From positions 62,001 through 126,000 of the forward strand of contig VYDI01000008.1 in assembly GCA_009843505.1 (NCBI GenBank): 64,000 nt of DNA, in the 5' to 3' direction. Under the pieces are notes generated by a model. The model had not been told where the DNA came from, made no database searches, and saw only the letters and a list, made by a program, of their open reading frames with translations. The position numbers were made by a program, and so were the translations under genes. Of the stretch, positions 1 through 7,327 are shown piece after piece. Position 1 is the stretch's first letter. Every line of letters begins with the position of its first letter. The stretch comes from Holophagales bacterium. Lineage in GTDB: Bacteria > Acidobacteriota > Thermoanaerobaculia > Multivoradales > Multivoraceae.

Positions 1-61
1 TCTTCCTTTCATCGTGGGCGCGGTCATCATCGTCGGCGCCGCGGCTTGTCGCGGCTATGTC

Positions 62-538
62 CTAGCTCGAGGTGTGATCGGCGACGATCAGCCACCGTTC
101 CCCGTGCTGCTCCACGAGCAGGGTGAACAGACCGGTCGGTTCGTCGGATTCCCGCGTCAGCCGGAAGCGGCCGAAGACCATTGCCACGTGCTCGGAGAGC
201 ACCCGGACGTCCAGTTCCTCGAAGGCCAGCGTACCCATCGCGGCGCGGTCGGGGTAGGTCTGGCGGTAGCGTTCCAGGGTTTCCCTCCAGCCGTGGCGAA
301 CCTCGTTGCCTGAGGTGAAGCGCAGCTCCCCGCTCCGCAGGTACCCTGCCATGAAGCCCTCGATGTCGCCTTCGTTCCAGGCCTCCACCTGCGTGTCGAG
401 TACCTCCAGCACCGCCGCGGCGACGGTCTGCGGGTCGAACTCCGGCGCCGGATGCTCGAGGTCCGGCGGTTCGCAGGACGCGAACAGCAGGCAGGCCGTG
501 AGGCCGGCGAGGACGGATGCTGCGAGGCCGTTCTTCAC
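62..538 (-). CDS. SnoaL/NTF2-like lipoprotein (DUF4440-type)
   Basis: A 158-aa lipoprotein. The N-terminus is a short hydrophobic stretch ending in LFASC (Cys22, lipobox), so it is probably lipidated and exported. Residues about 38-156 read like the SnoaL/NTF2 cone fold, with phrases such as VEAWNEGDIEGFMAGY and a C-terminal GERWLIVADHTS. Members of this fold bind small ligands or act as minor enzymes; no substrate can be read here. The start is GTG at 538-536, overlapping the TGA of the upstream gene as GTGA, which makes the two genes translationally coupled. A longer open frame upstream of this GTG is antisense-type noise running through the neighbouring lipoprotein gene. Confidence 0.78.
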   Translation of the reverse strand: MKNGLAASVLAGLTACLLFASCEPPDLEHPAPEFDPQTVAAAVLEVLDTQVEAWNEGDIEGFMAGYLRSGELRFTSGNEVRHGWRETLERYRQTYPDRAAMGTLAFEELDVRVLSEHVAMVFGRFRLTRESDEPTGLFTLLVEQHGERWLIVADHTSS

Positions 539-1362
539 TGCGCGAGCTGCTCGACGTGGACATCGCGGTGCTCGATGCGCGAGACGAGGGGCAGTTCCTC
601 GGCGACGTATGTTGGCGTGATGTCGTCGACCGTCAGTCCTCCGTCCGGAGTGTTCAGGCCGTAGTTGTCCGCGTCGTAGAACAGCAGGCCGCCGATGCGG
701 CGGTAGTTCCGGAGGGTGCGGAAGCGGAGTCCGGTGCCCTTGCTGTAGTCGTAGGCGAACTGCTCGAGGCGGGCGGTCTCCGGGTCGAACCAGTAGACGT
801 AGGCGCTGTCTGCGCCGTCGCTCGAACCGGGTTCGAAGGTCACGCGGACCCGGTGCAACGGCCGTCCGTTCCATTCCTCGTGACCCTGGTCTTCCTTGTA
901 GGTGCCGGGATCGTTCAACTTGTAGGGCAGGAAGAGGAAGTACATGCGCTGGTTGACGTAGCTCTCCGCACGCACCTGCTCCGGGCCGTTCATCTCCATC
1001 GGCTCGCCGCCCTCGGTCACTTCGAGCGCTCTGTTGTCCCGGCGGTACTCGCGCTCGTCGCTTCCTTCCGAGGCCCGGATGACGTACTCGAAGCGGTCGC
1101 CGTCCGTCGTCGAGTCGACGTCGAAGCTCCCGGAACGTGAAGCCACCGTCAGCCTGACCCGCGAATGCTCGAACAGGTCGCCGCCGTGGTGCTCGATCGC
1201 GCGGTCGACGATCTCCAGCCGATCCGTTGTGCCCGCAGGCGCTGTCGGCCCGGGCTCGGCCGCCGGCTCCGCGTCGGCGCAGGCGAGGAGGAAAGCCGCG
1301 GCGACGACGGCGAGCATCGCGCAGGTGGTTCGGGTTCCGTGCGGTGTTCGGGGTTGCAGCAT
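535..1362 (-). CDS. DUF6503-like lipoprotein
   Basis: A 275-aa exported lipoprotein with lipobox FLLAC (Cys28). The body resembles the DUF6503 family: an IVDRAIEHHGG opening, then beta-rich segments ending in a DDITPTYVAEELPLVSRIEH region. Proteins of this type are often found with outer-membrane or periplasmic genes and may be LolA/LppX-like lipid or ligand carriers; the function is not established. The ATG at 1362 has no Shine-Dalgarno sequence but lies 6 nt after a TAACAT box, so it is predicted to be leaderless. The gene is followed by the SnoaL-like lipoprotein with a 4-base GTGA overlap. Confidence 0.8.
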   Translation of the reverse strand: MLQPRTPHGTRTTCAMLAVVAAAFLLACADAEPAAEPGPTAPAGTTDRLEIVDRAIEHHGGDLFEHSRVRLTVASRSGSFDVDSTTDGDRFEYVIRASEGSDEREYRRDNRALEVTEGGEPMEMNGPEQVRAESYVNQRMYFLFLPYKLNDPGTYKEDQGHEEWNGRPLHRVRVTFEPGSSDGADSAYVYWFDPETARLEQFAYDYSKGTGLRFRTLRNYRRIGGLLFYDADNYGLNTPDGGLTVDDITPTYVAEELPLVSRIEHRDVHVEQLAQ

Positions 1363-1374
1363 GGGTCCATGTTA
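1363..1374 (-). promoter_or_regulatory. TANNNT -10 box, leaderless start
   Basis: On the minus strand TAACAT (1374-1369) stands exactly 6 nt before the ATG of the DUF6503-like gene. There is no Shine-Dalgarno sequence, so transcription would begin at or next to the A of the start codon. The same layout recurs at several unlinked genes in the window. No clear -35 element is visible. Confidence 0.45.
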
Positions 1375-1388
1375 GCGCCGCTGCCGCC

Positions 1389-1418
1389 GCCAAACCTGTC
1401 GCAAGCTCCGGGTTTGGC
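1389..1418. repeat. 8-bp inverted repeat (hairpin)
   Basis: GCCAAACC (1389-1396) and GGTTTGGC (1411-1418) are perfect inverted arms around a 14-nt loop. They lie in the short divergent intergenic region between the DUF6503-like gene and the enoyl-CoA hydratase. This could be an operator or a small hairpin. No T-tract follows, so it is not a typical terminator. Confidence 0.5.
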
Positions 1419-1436
1419 CCCAGCCCCCACCTCACC

Positions 1437-1488
1437 AGCAGCGCGCGCCGAGGAACTTGCTTCGCTTCGTTCCCCGGAGCACGCTGCT
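1437..1488. repeat. Imperfect 20-bp inverted repeat (REP-like)
   Basis: Arms 1437-1456 and 1469-1488 are reverse complements at 17 of 20 positions around a 12-nt loop (TTGCTTCGCTTC). The hairpin lies just before the promoter-like TAGTCT (1488-1493) of the enoyl-CoA hydratase gene. The extent and imperfect symmetry look like a dispersed REP-type element rather than a simple operator; this is inference from form only. Confidence 0.5.
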
Positions 1489-1531
1489 AGTCTCGACCGC
1501 TCACTCTGAACAGCGGCTGGAGGCCAAGCGA

Positions 1532-2371
1532 ATGACCGAGTACGAACTCATCAAGTACGACGTGGACGATCCCATCGCGACGATCACCCTGAACCGTCCG
1601 GAACAGTTGAACGCGATCACCGGCAGCATGCTGGCCGAGATGAAGCATGCGATGGCCTCGGCCGAGCGCGATGAGCGCGTCGTCGGCATCGTCCTGACCG
1701 GCGCCGGCCGCGGATTCTGCGCCGGAGCGGACATGCAGGGCCTCCAGGCCACGAGTCGCGGCGAGCGGGGCAGCGGCGGTAACGCTTATGAGGACGCGCA
1801 GGCGGGCGCGATCGATGAGATGGGGGCCGAGAACTTCGGCGTCACCTTCAACTACCTGATGGCGGTGCGCAAGCCGATCGTGGCCGCGATCAACGGTCCC
1901 TGCGCGGGTCTCGGCTTCGCCATCGCGATGCTCTGCGACATCCGCCTGGCTTCGGACCGGGCGGTCTTCACGTCCGCGTTCGTGAACCGCGGCCTGATCG
2001 CCGAGCACGGTCTGAGCTGGATCCTTCCCCGCGTGGCGGGACCGGCCAACGCACTCGACATCCTGTGGACGGGCCGCAAGTTCTACGGTCCGGAGGCGGC
2101 CCAGATGGGCGTCGTCAACCGATCCGTGCCCCACGACCGGGTCGTGCCGGAGGCCGAGAACTACGTCCGGGCGCTCGCTGAGCGATCGGCGCCGACGTCG
2201 CTCAAGGTGATCAAGCAGCAGGTCTACCGTCACCTGATGATGGACACCGGCGACGCGCTCCGCGAGTCGAACGAGTTGATGGCCGAGAGCCTCCAGCGCG
2301 ACGACTTCAAGGAAGGCGTCGCTTCCTTCGTCGAGCGCCGGTCGCCGAAGTTCCAGCGCATCACGAGCTAG
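1532..2371 (+). CDS. Enoyl-CoA hydratase/isomerase family protein
   Basis: A 279-aa crotonase-fold protein. The N-terminus IATITLNRPEQLNAI is the standard opening. GRGFCAGADM (about residues 59-68) and NGPCAGLGFAIAM (about 120) supply the oxyanion-hole backbone, and GLIAEHGLSWILPR carries a Glu at one of the usual catalytic positions. It probably hydrates or isomerises an enoyl-CoA in fatty-acid or related acyl-CoA breakdown in the cytoplasm; the exact substrate is not readable. ATG 1532 was chosen because a GGAGG-type Shine-Dalgarno sequence (about 1517-1522) precedes it and because crotonases begin here; an upstream in-frame extension has no homology. A TAGTCT box at 1488-1493 could be its promoter, giving a leader of about 30 nt. 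Confidence 0.93.
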   Translation: MTEYELIKYDVDDPIATITLNRPEQLNAITGSMLAEMKHAMASAERDERVVGIVLTGAGRGFCAGADMQGLQATSRGERGSGGNAYEDAQAGAIDEMGAENFGVTFNYLMAVRKPIVAAINGPCAGLGFAIAMLCDIRLASDRAVFTSAFVNRGLIAEHGLSWILPRVAGPANALDILWTGRKFYGPEAAQMGVVNRSVPHDRVVPEAENYVRALAERSAPTSLKVIKQQVYRHLMMDTGDALRESNELMAESLQRDDFKEGVASFVERRSPKFQRITS

Positions 2372-2413
2372 GCGCGACGCTGCGAAGCGGCGTCGGACGC
2401 ACCCGCCCGTCTT

Positions 2414-2573
2414 GGGACCGGAGGGGTCGGCTCCCAGGTGACGCGCGCGCTTGAGAGGAGATGGGTGGGGTTGCGCTTGCTCCGCTTCACTCGCTCCGGT
2501 TGGGCGTCGGTTGCTGGGAGGGCGCCGGCCGTCGCTCGTTCAGAGGCACCTGGGAGCCGACCCCTCCGGCCCC
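2414..2573. repeat. 27-bp inverted repeat with 106-bp interior
   Basis: Arms 2414-2440 and 2547-2573 are reverse complements with one mismatch over 27 bp. The interior carries no gene, and a CGTCGGTT...GGGAGGGC motif (2505-2523) recurs just outside the right arm (2586-2603). The element fills most of the 248-bp gap after the enoyl-CoA hydratase gene. It could be a MITE or REP-like mobile unit, or a large bidirectional hairpin between convergent genes. No flanking target-site duplication was obvious. Confidence 0.7.
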
Positions 2574-2619
2574 GACTGGGCTGGACGTCGGTTCCGGGAG
2601 GGCAGAGCACCGAACTCGC

Positions 2620-2943
2620 TTAGCTCAGCATCGCTCGGGCCGCCTTGTAGACCTCGGCGTCAGCCGGCTGCGGATCGCCGCGAAACACCCGCGCCGCTGC
2701 TTCCAGTGCCCACTCGAGGATCGCCTCGGCACTCTCGCTTCGGGCTCGGCCAACCTCAACGACGGCTATCGGTCCGTCCGGTGTCGTTTCGATTCTTGCC
2801 GACTCAACCGGCCAGCTCATGACCGCCAACAACCGCCGGGCCTGGGTCAACCACGCGTCAGCCACCGCTTCGGCGGTGAAGTCGCCGGTACCGCGGATCC
2901 TCCGTCGATTAGTCGACGCGATCCCGCCTTTCCTTGAGCTCAC
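2620..2943 (-). CDS. Small hypothetical protein, start uncertain
   Basis: An open frame of up to 107 aa immediately after the ChbG-like gene. The part after about residue 20 looks protein-like (an acidic, alanine-rich helical segment with WPVESARIETT and AILEWALEAAARVF). The first codons are basic and overlap the end of the upstream gene by 35 bp, so the true start may lie further in, for example the GTG in AEAVAD. A GGAGGA sequence lies near 2900. I do not recognise the family. It could be a real small gene, a degraded fragment, or spurious. Confidence 0.35.
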   Translation of the reverse strand: MSSRKGGIASTNRRRIRGTGDFTAEAVADAWLTQARRLLAVMSWPVESARIETTPDGPIAVVEVGRARSESAEAILEWALEAAARVFRGDPQPADAEVYKAARAMLS

Positions 2944-3937
2944 GGAAGGTCGTCAGCACCAGGCCCTCGTCCTCGATCGCCTGCTGCACGCGGGGGTCTA
3001 GCATCGCCAGCATGTCGCCCTTGCGGGTGGGGCCGGAACTCGAAATGTGCTTGAAGTTCTCGCTCGGGTCGGTCGAGTGCAGGATGACCATCGTGACGCC
3101 GGGGCGCAGGTCGCGCAGGGTCTGGACGTAGCGCTCGACCTTGTAGTCGGTCAACTCCTCGTCTGTGGCGTCGGCGCCGCTCTCCGGGACCCATCCGTAG
3201 CTCACGGTGTGGAGGTCGTCGAGGACGGGCAGGCCGGCGTCCCAGATCCGCTGGCCGAGTTCGGTCGCGCGGCCGAGTCCCGGCGGCGTGTCGCGTCCCT
3301 GGGCCCGGTACTCGGCCTCGAGGATCTCGTTGTGGCCGCCGGGGAACATGAGCGGGATGCCCTCGTCGATGCCGACCTCGATGTACCGCTCGAGGAACTC
3401 CATCGTGGCGAACAGGGTGCCCATGTGCGAGTCGAGGTGGGTCGGTTCGAAGCCCATCGCCCGGGCGCGATGGATCTGCTCGCGGATCTCCGCTTCCACC
3501 TCGTCGGGGGAGGCGTGGGCGACGACCTCGGCGACGCTCGACCACAGGGCGCCCTCCGGATCGACCAGACCGGGCGCCGCCTCGCGGCCCACCAGCGGTC
3601 CCCAACGGTAGTTGTTCCACTCGGAGGTCAGGGTCAGGTGCAGTCCGGCGTCGATCCCCGGATTCTCCTTCAGGCCTCGAACCAGTTCGGGCACCCAGGG
3701 GCAGGGCATCATGACGCTCATCGAGTTCGCGGCGCCCTCCAGGATCGAGCGGAACGTGCCGACGTTCGAGTCGCGCGACATGCCGGCATCGTCGACGTGC
3801 AGGATGACGGCGCGCGTTCCGGCGGGGAAGCCGAGCTTCTCGGCGTACGTCTGCGCCTCGGCCTGGCAGCCCGCGAGGAGGACCGAGGCCAGGCAGAGCG
3901 TGACGACGACGGCGGCGTTTCGGAATGGGTTGCGCAT
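2909..3937 (-). CDS. ChbG/HpnK (YdjC-like) carbohydrate deacetylase lipoprotein
   Basis: A 342-aa lipoprotein with lipobox LLAGC (Cys24). HVDDAGMS (His47, Asp49, Asp50), DAGLHLTLTSEW (Asp96, His100) and HLDSHMGT (His167, Asp169, His171) match the metal-binding and catalytic pattern of the ChbG/HpnK deacetylase family, which removes acetyl groups from amino sugars or hydrolyses related amides. Here it would be anchored in the envelope. A good Shine-Dalgarno sequence (GGGGAGGAAG) precedes the ATG. It follows the PafA-like phosphatase gene by 20 bp on the same strand, forming a probable three-gene unit (PhyH, phosphatase, deacetylase). The natural substrate is unknown. Confidence 0.88.
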   Translation of the reverse strand: MRNPFRNAAVVVTLCLASVLLAGCQAEAQTYAEKLGFPAGTRAVILHVDDAGMSRDSNVGTFRSILEGAANSMSVMMPCPWVPELVRGLKENPGIDAGLHLTLTSEWNNYRWGPLVGREAAPGLVDPEGALWSSVAEVVAHASPDEVEAEIREQIHRARAMGFEPTHLDSHMGTLFATMEFLERYIEVGIDEGIPLMFPGGHNEILEAEYRAQGRDTPPGLGRATELGQRIWDAGLPVLDDLHTVSYGWVPESGADATDEELTDYKVERYVQTLRDLRPGVTMVILHSTDPSENFKHISSSGPTRKGDMLAMLDPRVQQAIEDEGLVLTTFRELKERRDRVD

Positions 3938-3957
3938 GTTGGTCTTCCTCCCCGGGC

Positions 3958-5601
3958 TTAGAGATCGGCGAGCCGGTCCGTGCCGTCGAAGCCCTCGAAG
4001 CCGGCGATGCTGTCGAGGTCCAGGCCGAGGATCGGGGCCAGGCTGGGCGCCAGGTCGATCGTGTTCGCTCTGGCTTCGACCACCTGGCCCGCGCCGTCCT
4101 GGCGGCGGATGATCATTGGCACGTGAGTGTCGTAGGCGTACGGCGAGCCGTGGCTGGCGACGATGACGGACGCCGGTACGGGCAGTACGTTCGGCTTCAC
4201 CACGACGACCAGGTCTCCGCTGCGCTCGGGGTAGTAGTTGTTCAGGTACAGCTCGTGGAGAGGATTCGCCGGATCGAGTTCCGCCGGCCGGACGACCTCG
4301 GCGATCAGCGGACAGTCGCTCATCGCCTCGATGATCTCGTCCTCGATCGCGGCCCGGTTGGCCTCTTCGGCCGCGATCGTCTCGCCGTCGAGGTAGAAGG
4401 TGTCGACCAGGAACTCCCCGCCGCCGAAGCGGCCCTTGAGACGCGACTGCAGGCGTTGCAGGCAGAGCGTCTGGTCGGTGCCGAAGCGGCCGCCGTCGCC
4501 GCCGTCCCGCACCACGAGGTCGGGGACTTCGCCGACACCGTGGTCGGAGGAAAACCCGACGACGACGTTCTCCAACCCGATTCGCTCGTCGACGAAGTCG
4601 AGCAGCTCGCCGATCGTGCGGTCGAGCCGGAGAATGACGTCAAGCGTCTCGGGGGCGTTCGGGCCGTAGCCGTGGCCCACCGTGTCGAGGGCGGAAAAGC
4701 TGACCGCCAGCAGGTCGGGGACCTCGTCGGCGCCCAGGTTCTCCGCCTCGATCAGGACCTCGGCGAAGTCCTCCAGGTAACCGTCGACGAAGGGCGAGGT
4801 GTAGACGTCGCGGTAGAACGCTTCGCGCTCGACGGTGAAGCCGCCGACCGCGTGAGGGAACGTGTCGATGAAGGGGCCGCGGTCGAGCGGTTCGATGTCG
4901 TAGGCCGACGTGTGCTCGAGCGGGAGGAGCGGCTTCCAGGCGTTGGCGAAGTGGACGGCCAGCCGGTCCTCGTCGTTGAAGGCCTCGACCCAGGCGGGCT
5001 GGGACTCCTCGTCGCCGTAGTAGGTCGACGTGACGAAGCTGCCGGTGGACCGCCCGTACCACCAGGCGCCGTCCGCGTGGTGTCCGCCCATCAGGATCGC
5101 CGCGCGGTCCTTGGCGCTGGCGGCGTACACCTTGGCTTGCGGATACGCGGCTTTCAGCAGATCGCCGAGCGCTGGCACCAGCATGTTGCGCGGTGAGACG
5201 CCGTGGTCCGGATCGCCGCAGCAATAGACATCGGACCCGCGTTCGCGGTCGAACCAGGAGTTGCCGACGATCCCGTGCCGCTTCGGGAACACGCCCGTGG
5301 CCAGGGTCGCGTGCCCGGGGGCGGTTTCGGTGGCGGCGTGGAAGTGGTGCGTGTCGGTGAAGACGACGCCTTCCTGGAGCAACCGCCCCAGCCCGTGGTT
5401 CAGAAGGGGGCGGAAGCGCTCCAGGTAGTCGCCGCGCATCTGGTCGACGACGATCAGGAGAACGAGCCGGGGCGTGCCTTCGGGGACGGCGCTACCGGTG
5501 GTTTCTTCGCCGCCGGCTTCGGCTTCCGGAGCGTCGGCCGGAGCGCCGCATGCCAGGGCGAGCAGTGCGGCCAGCGCCGCCAACGTTGCGAGCTTCTTCA
5601 T
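3958..5601 (-). CDS. PafA-like alkaline phosphatase family lipoprotein
   Basis: A 547-aa alkaline-phosphatase-superfamily enzyme with lipobox LALAC (Cys18). VVDQMRGDY (Asp53) supplies a metal ligand. TETAPGHATLATG holds the nucleophilic Thr, probably Thr93 by alignment with nucleotide pyrophosphatases. SAKDR (Lys164, Arg166) matches the Lys/Arg pair that marks PafA-type phosphomonoesterases. FSSDHGVGE and ASHGSPYAYDTHVPM give the second metal site. It likely releases phosphate from organic phosphoesters at the cell surface. The ATG overlaps the TGA of the PhyH gene as ATGA. PafA specificity is an inference from the Lys/Arg pair; a phosphodiesterase is the main alternative. Confidence 0.9.
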   Translation of the reverse strand: MKKLATLAALAALLALACGAPADAPEAEAGGEETTGSAVPEGTPRLVLLIVVDQMRGDYLERFRPLLNHGLGRLLQEGVVFTDTHHFHAATETAPGHATLATGVFPKRHGIVGNSWFDRERGSDVYCCGDPDHGVSPRNMLVPALGDLLKAAYPQAKVYAASAKDRAAILMGGHHADGAWWYGRSTGSFVTSTYYGDEESQPAWVEAFNDEDRLAVHFANAWKPLLPLEHTSAYDIEPLDRGPFIDTFPHAVGGFTVEREAFYRDVYTSPFVDGYLEDFAEVLIEAENLGADEVPDLLAVSFSALDTVGHGYGPNAPETLDVILRLDRTIGELLDFVDERIGLENVVVGFSSDHGVGEVPDLVVRDGGDGGRFGTDQTLCLQRLQSRLKGRFGGGEFLVDTFYLDGETIAAEEANRAAIEDEIIEAMSDCPLIAEVVRPAELDPANPLHELYLNNYYPERSGDLVVVVKPNVLPVPASVIVASHGSPYAYDTHVPMIIRRQDGAGQVVEARANTIDLAPSLAPILGLDLDSIAGFEGFDGTDRLADL

Positions 5602-6341
5602 GTCTGGAGTGCCTTCAATGGGTGGCGGCCGTCGACGTGTCCCATGAACGGGGGGTGGATGCCGTAGCCGATCAGTTCCTGGATGGTCTCGGACAGACGC
5701 GGCACTTCGCCGGCTGGTACCCCGAGGATGAAGTTCTCCTGCTGGCGGGCCCAGGCCGGGCAGTACTGGATGGTCAGGCCGAGCCGGGACCCCGCCGAGC
5801 AGTTCTCGCCGCCCCCGTGGTAGAGCGTGCCGAGGAAGATGAGCAGGGAACCGGCGGGCATGATGACGGGCCGGGCTTCCGCGTCGTCGGACCGGTCGCC
5901 GTTCCAGCGGTGGCTTCCGGGCACGACGCGGGTGGCGCCGTTGTCCTCGGTGAAGTCGTCGAGCGCCCAGATCGTGCTCACACCGAGCGCCTTTCTGGGC
6001 CGCGGCAACGGGTAGAACGAGTCATCGTGGTGGAGGCTCTGCGCCACTTCGCCCGGGTGGATCAGGATCGCGTGAGCCACCGAAAGCAGGAAGCCGGGCC
6101 CGAGCGTCGCCTCGCAGGCGGCCATGACCGCGGGGTGCGCGACCAACGCGTCGAACAACCGCGACTTCGCGAGCAGGCCGTAGACCCGCTGCGTGTTGTG
6201 GCCTTCGAAGGGGTTGCGGCCGAACAGATGGCGTTCGAAGTGGGGCTGGAGCACTCCGCGCAGCGCCTCCTGCTGCTCGCGGTCGAGTACCCCTTCCAGG
6301 ATGACGTAGCCGTTCCCTTCGAGTTCCTTGAGGTGGCTCAT
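5598..6341 (-). CDS. Phytanoyl-CoA dioxygenase (PhyH) family protein
   Basis: A 247-aa Fe(II)/2-oxoglutarate-dependent oxygenase of the PhyH family. SLHHDDSFYP holds the HxD iron ligands (about residues 104-107), LYHGGG the distal His (about 175), and SRLGLT the Arg that binds 2-oxoglutarate (about 186). PGSH is another family hallmark. The substrate cannot be named; family members hydroxylate lipids, secondary metabolites and amino acids. Start ATG 6341 was preferred to a longer frame because the extra residues are unlike the family and a TAGTCT box lies 8 nt upstream. It is coupled by ATGA overlap to the downstream phosphatase gene. Confidence 0.88.
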   Translation of the reverse strand: MSHLKELEGNGYVILEGVLDREQQEALRGVLQPHFERHLFGRNPFEGHNTQRVYGLLAKSRLFDALVAHPAVMAACEATLGPGFLLSVAHAILIHPGEVAQSLHHDDSFYPLPRPRKALGVSTIWALDDFTEDNGATRVVPGSHRWNGDRSDDAEARPVIMPAGSLLIFLGTLYHGGGENCSAGSRLGLTIQYCPAWARQQENFILGVPAGEVPRLSETIQELIGYGIHPPFMGHVDGRHPLKALQT

Positions 6342-6355
6342 CGCGGATGAGACTA
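6342..6355 (-). promoter_or_regulatory. TANNNT -10 box of the PhyH operon
   Basis: On the minus strand TAGTCT (6355-6350) lies 8 nt before the PhyH ATG, with no Shine-Dalgarno sequence. This predicts a leaderless or nearly leaderless transcript. The plus-strand gene starts only 30 bp away, so the control regions must overlap. Confidence 0.35.
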
Positions 6356-6370
6356 TCCTCCGCCAACTGT

Positions 6371-7315
6371 ATGAAGATCTTCGACGCGGCGCGGACCGCC
6401 GGACTGCTCCCCTGGTGCGCTGTTGTGGACGCACTCGAGACGGGTTTCCGGCGCGGTTGCGAGATGCCGGTGCGCCACCACCACCGGGTCCAGGCGCTGG
6501 CCGGCGAGCCCGATGCGACGCTGCTCCTGATGCCGGCCTGGACCGTCGGCGGCTACCTGGGGGTCAAGGTCGCGACGGCCTTTCCGGGCAACGCCTCGCG
6601 CGGCCTCGACACGATTCAGGGCAGCTACATCCTCGCGTCTGGAGAGACCGGCGAACCGCTGGCGCTGATCGACGGCGCGGAGCTGACCCTGCGGCGCACC
6701 GCGGCGGCGTCGGCGCTGGCTGCGCGGTTCCTCGCCCGGACGGACGCCCGTCGCCTGCTCGTGGTCGGCACCGGCAAGCTGGCGCCCCACCTGGCCGGGG
6801 CCCACGCCGCCATGAACCCGAATCTCGAGGTCGAGTTCTGGGGTCGCCGGCCCGAGCGTGCGCTCGTGGCGTCGCGGTCCTCGCTGCTCGAAGGGCTTGC
6901 GACGGGCACGGCGAGTGACCTGGAGGCGGCGGTCCGCGGCGCCGACATCGTGAGCACCGCGACCCTGGCCACGGAACCCCTGGTCCAGGGCGACTGGCTC
7001 CGCGCCGGCACGCATGTCGACCTGGTCGGCGGCTTCACGCCGGCGATGCGCGAGGCGGACGACGAGGCGGTGCGTCGTGCCACCGTGTTCGTCGACACGC
7101 GCGAGGGCGCTCTGGCGGAGGCCGGCGACCTGGTTCAACCGATCGAGTCAGGCGCGCTGAGGGCCGAAGAGGTTGCAGGCGATCTCCACGAGCTGTGTCG
7201 GGGCCGGCACGCCGGTCGTCAGGACGCGTCGGAGATCACCCTGTTCAAGTCGGTCGGCGCCGCGCTGGAGGATCTGTTCGCCGCCATCCTGTTGTGGGAG
7301 CGGAGTGGTGGCTAG
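6371..7315 (+). CDS. Ornithine cyclodeaminase/mu-crystallin family protein
   Basis: A 314-aa NAD(P)-binding protein of the OCD/mu-crystallin family. GVKV (Lys66), LTLRRTAAASALA (about residues 106-118), and the Rossmann loop VVGTGKLAPHL (Gly133, Gly135) are in the usual order, followed by GTHVDLVGGFTP. Relatives are ornithine cyclodeaminases, alanine dehydrogenases or imine reductases, so the reaction remains open. ATG 6371 is chosen as a typical N-terminus; ATG 6347 in the same frame would nearly collide with the divergent PhyH start. Neither has a clear Shine-Dalgarno sequence. It ends 12 bp before the oligopeptidase gene. Confidence 0.85.
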   Translation: MKIFDAARTAGLLPWCAVVDALETGFRRGCEMPVRHHHRVQALAGEPDATLLLMPAWTVGGYLGVKVATAFPGNASRGLDTIQGSYILASGETGEPLALIDGAELTLRRTAAASALAARFLARTDARRLLVVGTGKLAPHLAGAHAAMNPNLEVEFWGRRPERALVASRSSLLEGLATGTASDLEAAVRGADIVSTATLATEPLVQGDWLRAGTHVDLVGGFTPAMREADDEAVRRATVFVDTREGALAEAGDLVQPIESGALRAEEVAGDLHELCRGRHAGRQDASEITLFKSVGAALEDLFAAILLWERSGG

Positions 7316-7327
7316 ACTCCCACACCT
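7313..7327 (+). promoter_or_regulatory. TANNNT box before oligopeptidase gene
   Basis: TAGACT (7313-7318) overlaps the stop region of the OCD-family gene and lies 9 nt before ATG 7328. No Shine-Dalgarno sequence is present. It may give the peptidase gene its own leaderless transcript in addition to read-through. Confidence 0.3.

Noticed and set aside
1..30. A possible ATG (30-28, minus strand) of a gene running off the left edge.
   Set aside because: Only ten codons are visible and no Shine-Dalgarno sequence or TANNNT box precedes it, so it cannot be supported.
62..1435. A 457-codon frame joining the SnoaL-like lipoprotein to an Arg-rich upstream part.
   Set aside because: The first 300 residues are out-of-frame reading of the DUF6503-like gene; the GTG at 538 with a GTGA overlap explains the real gene.
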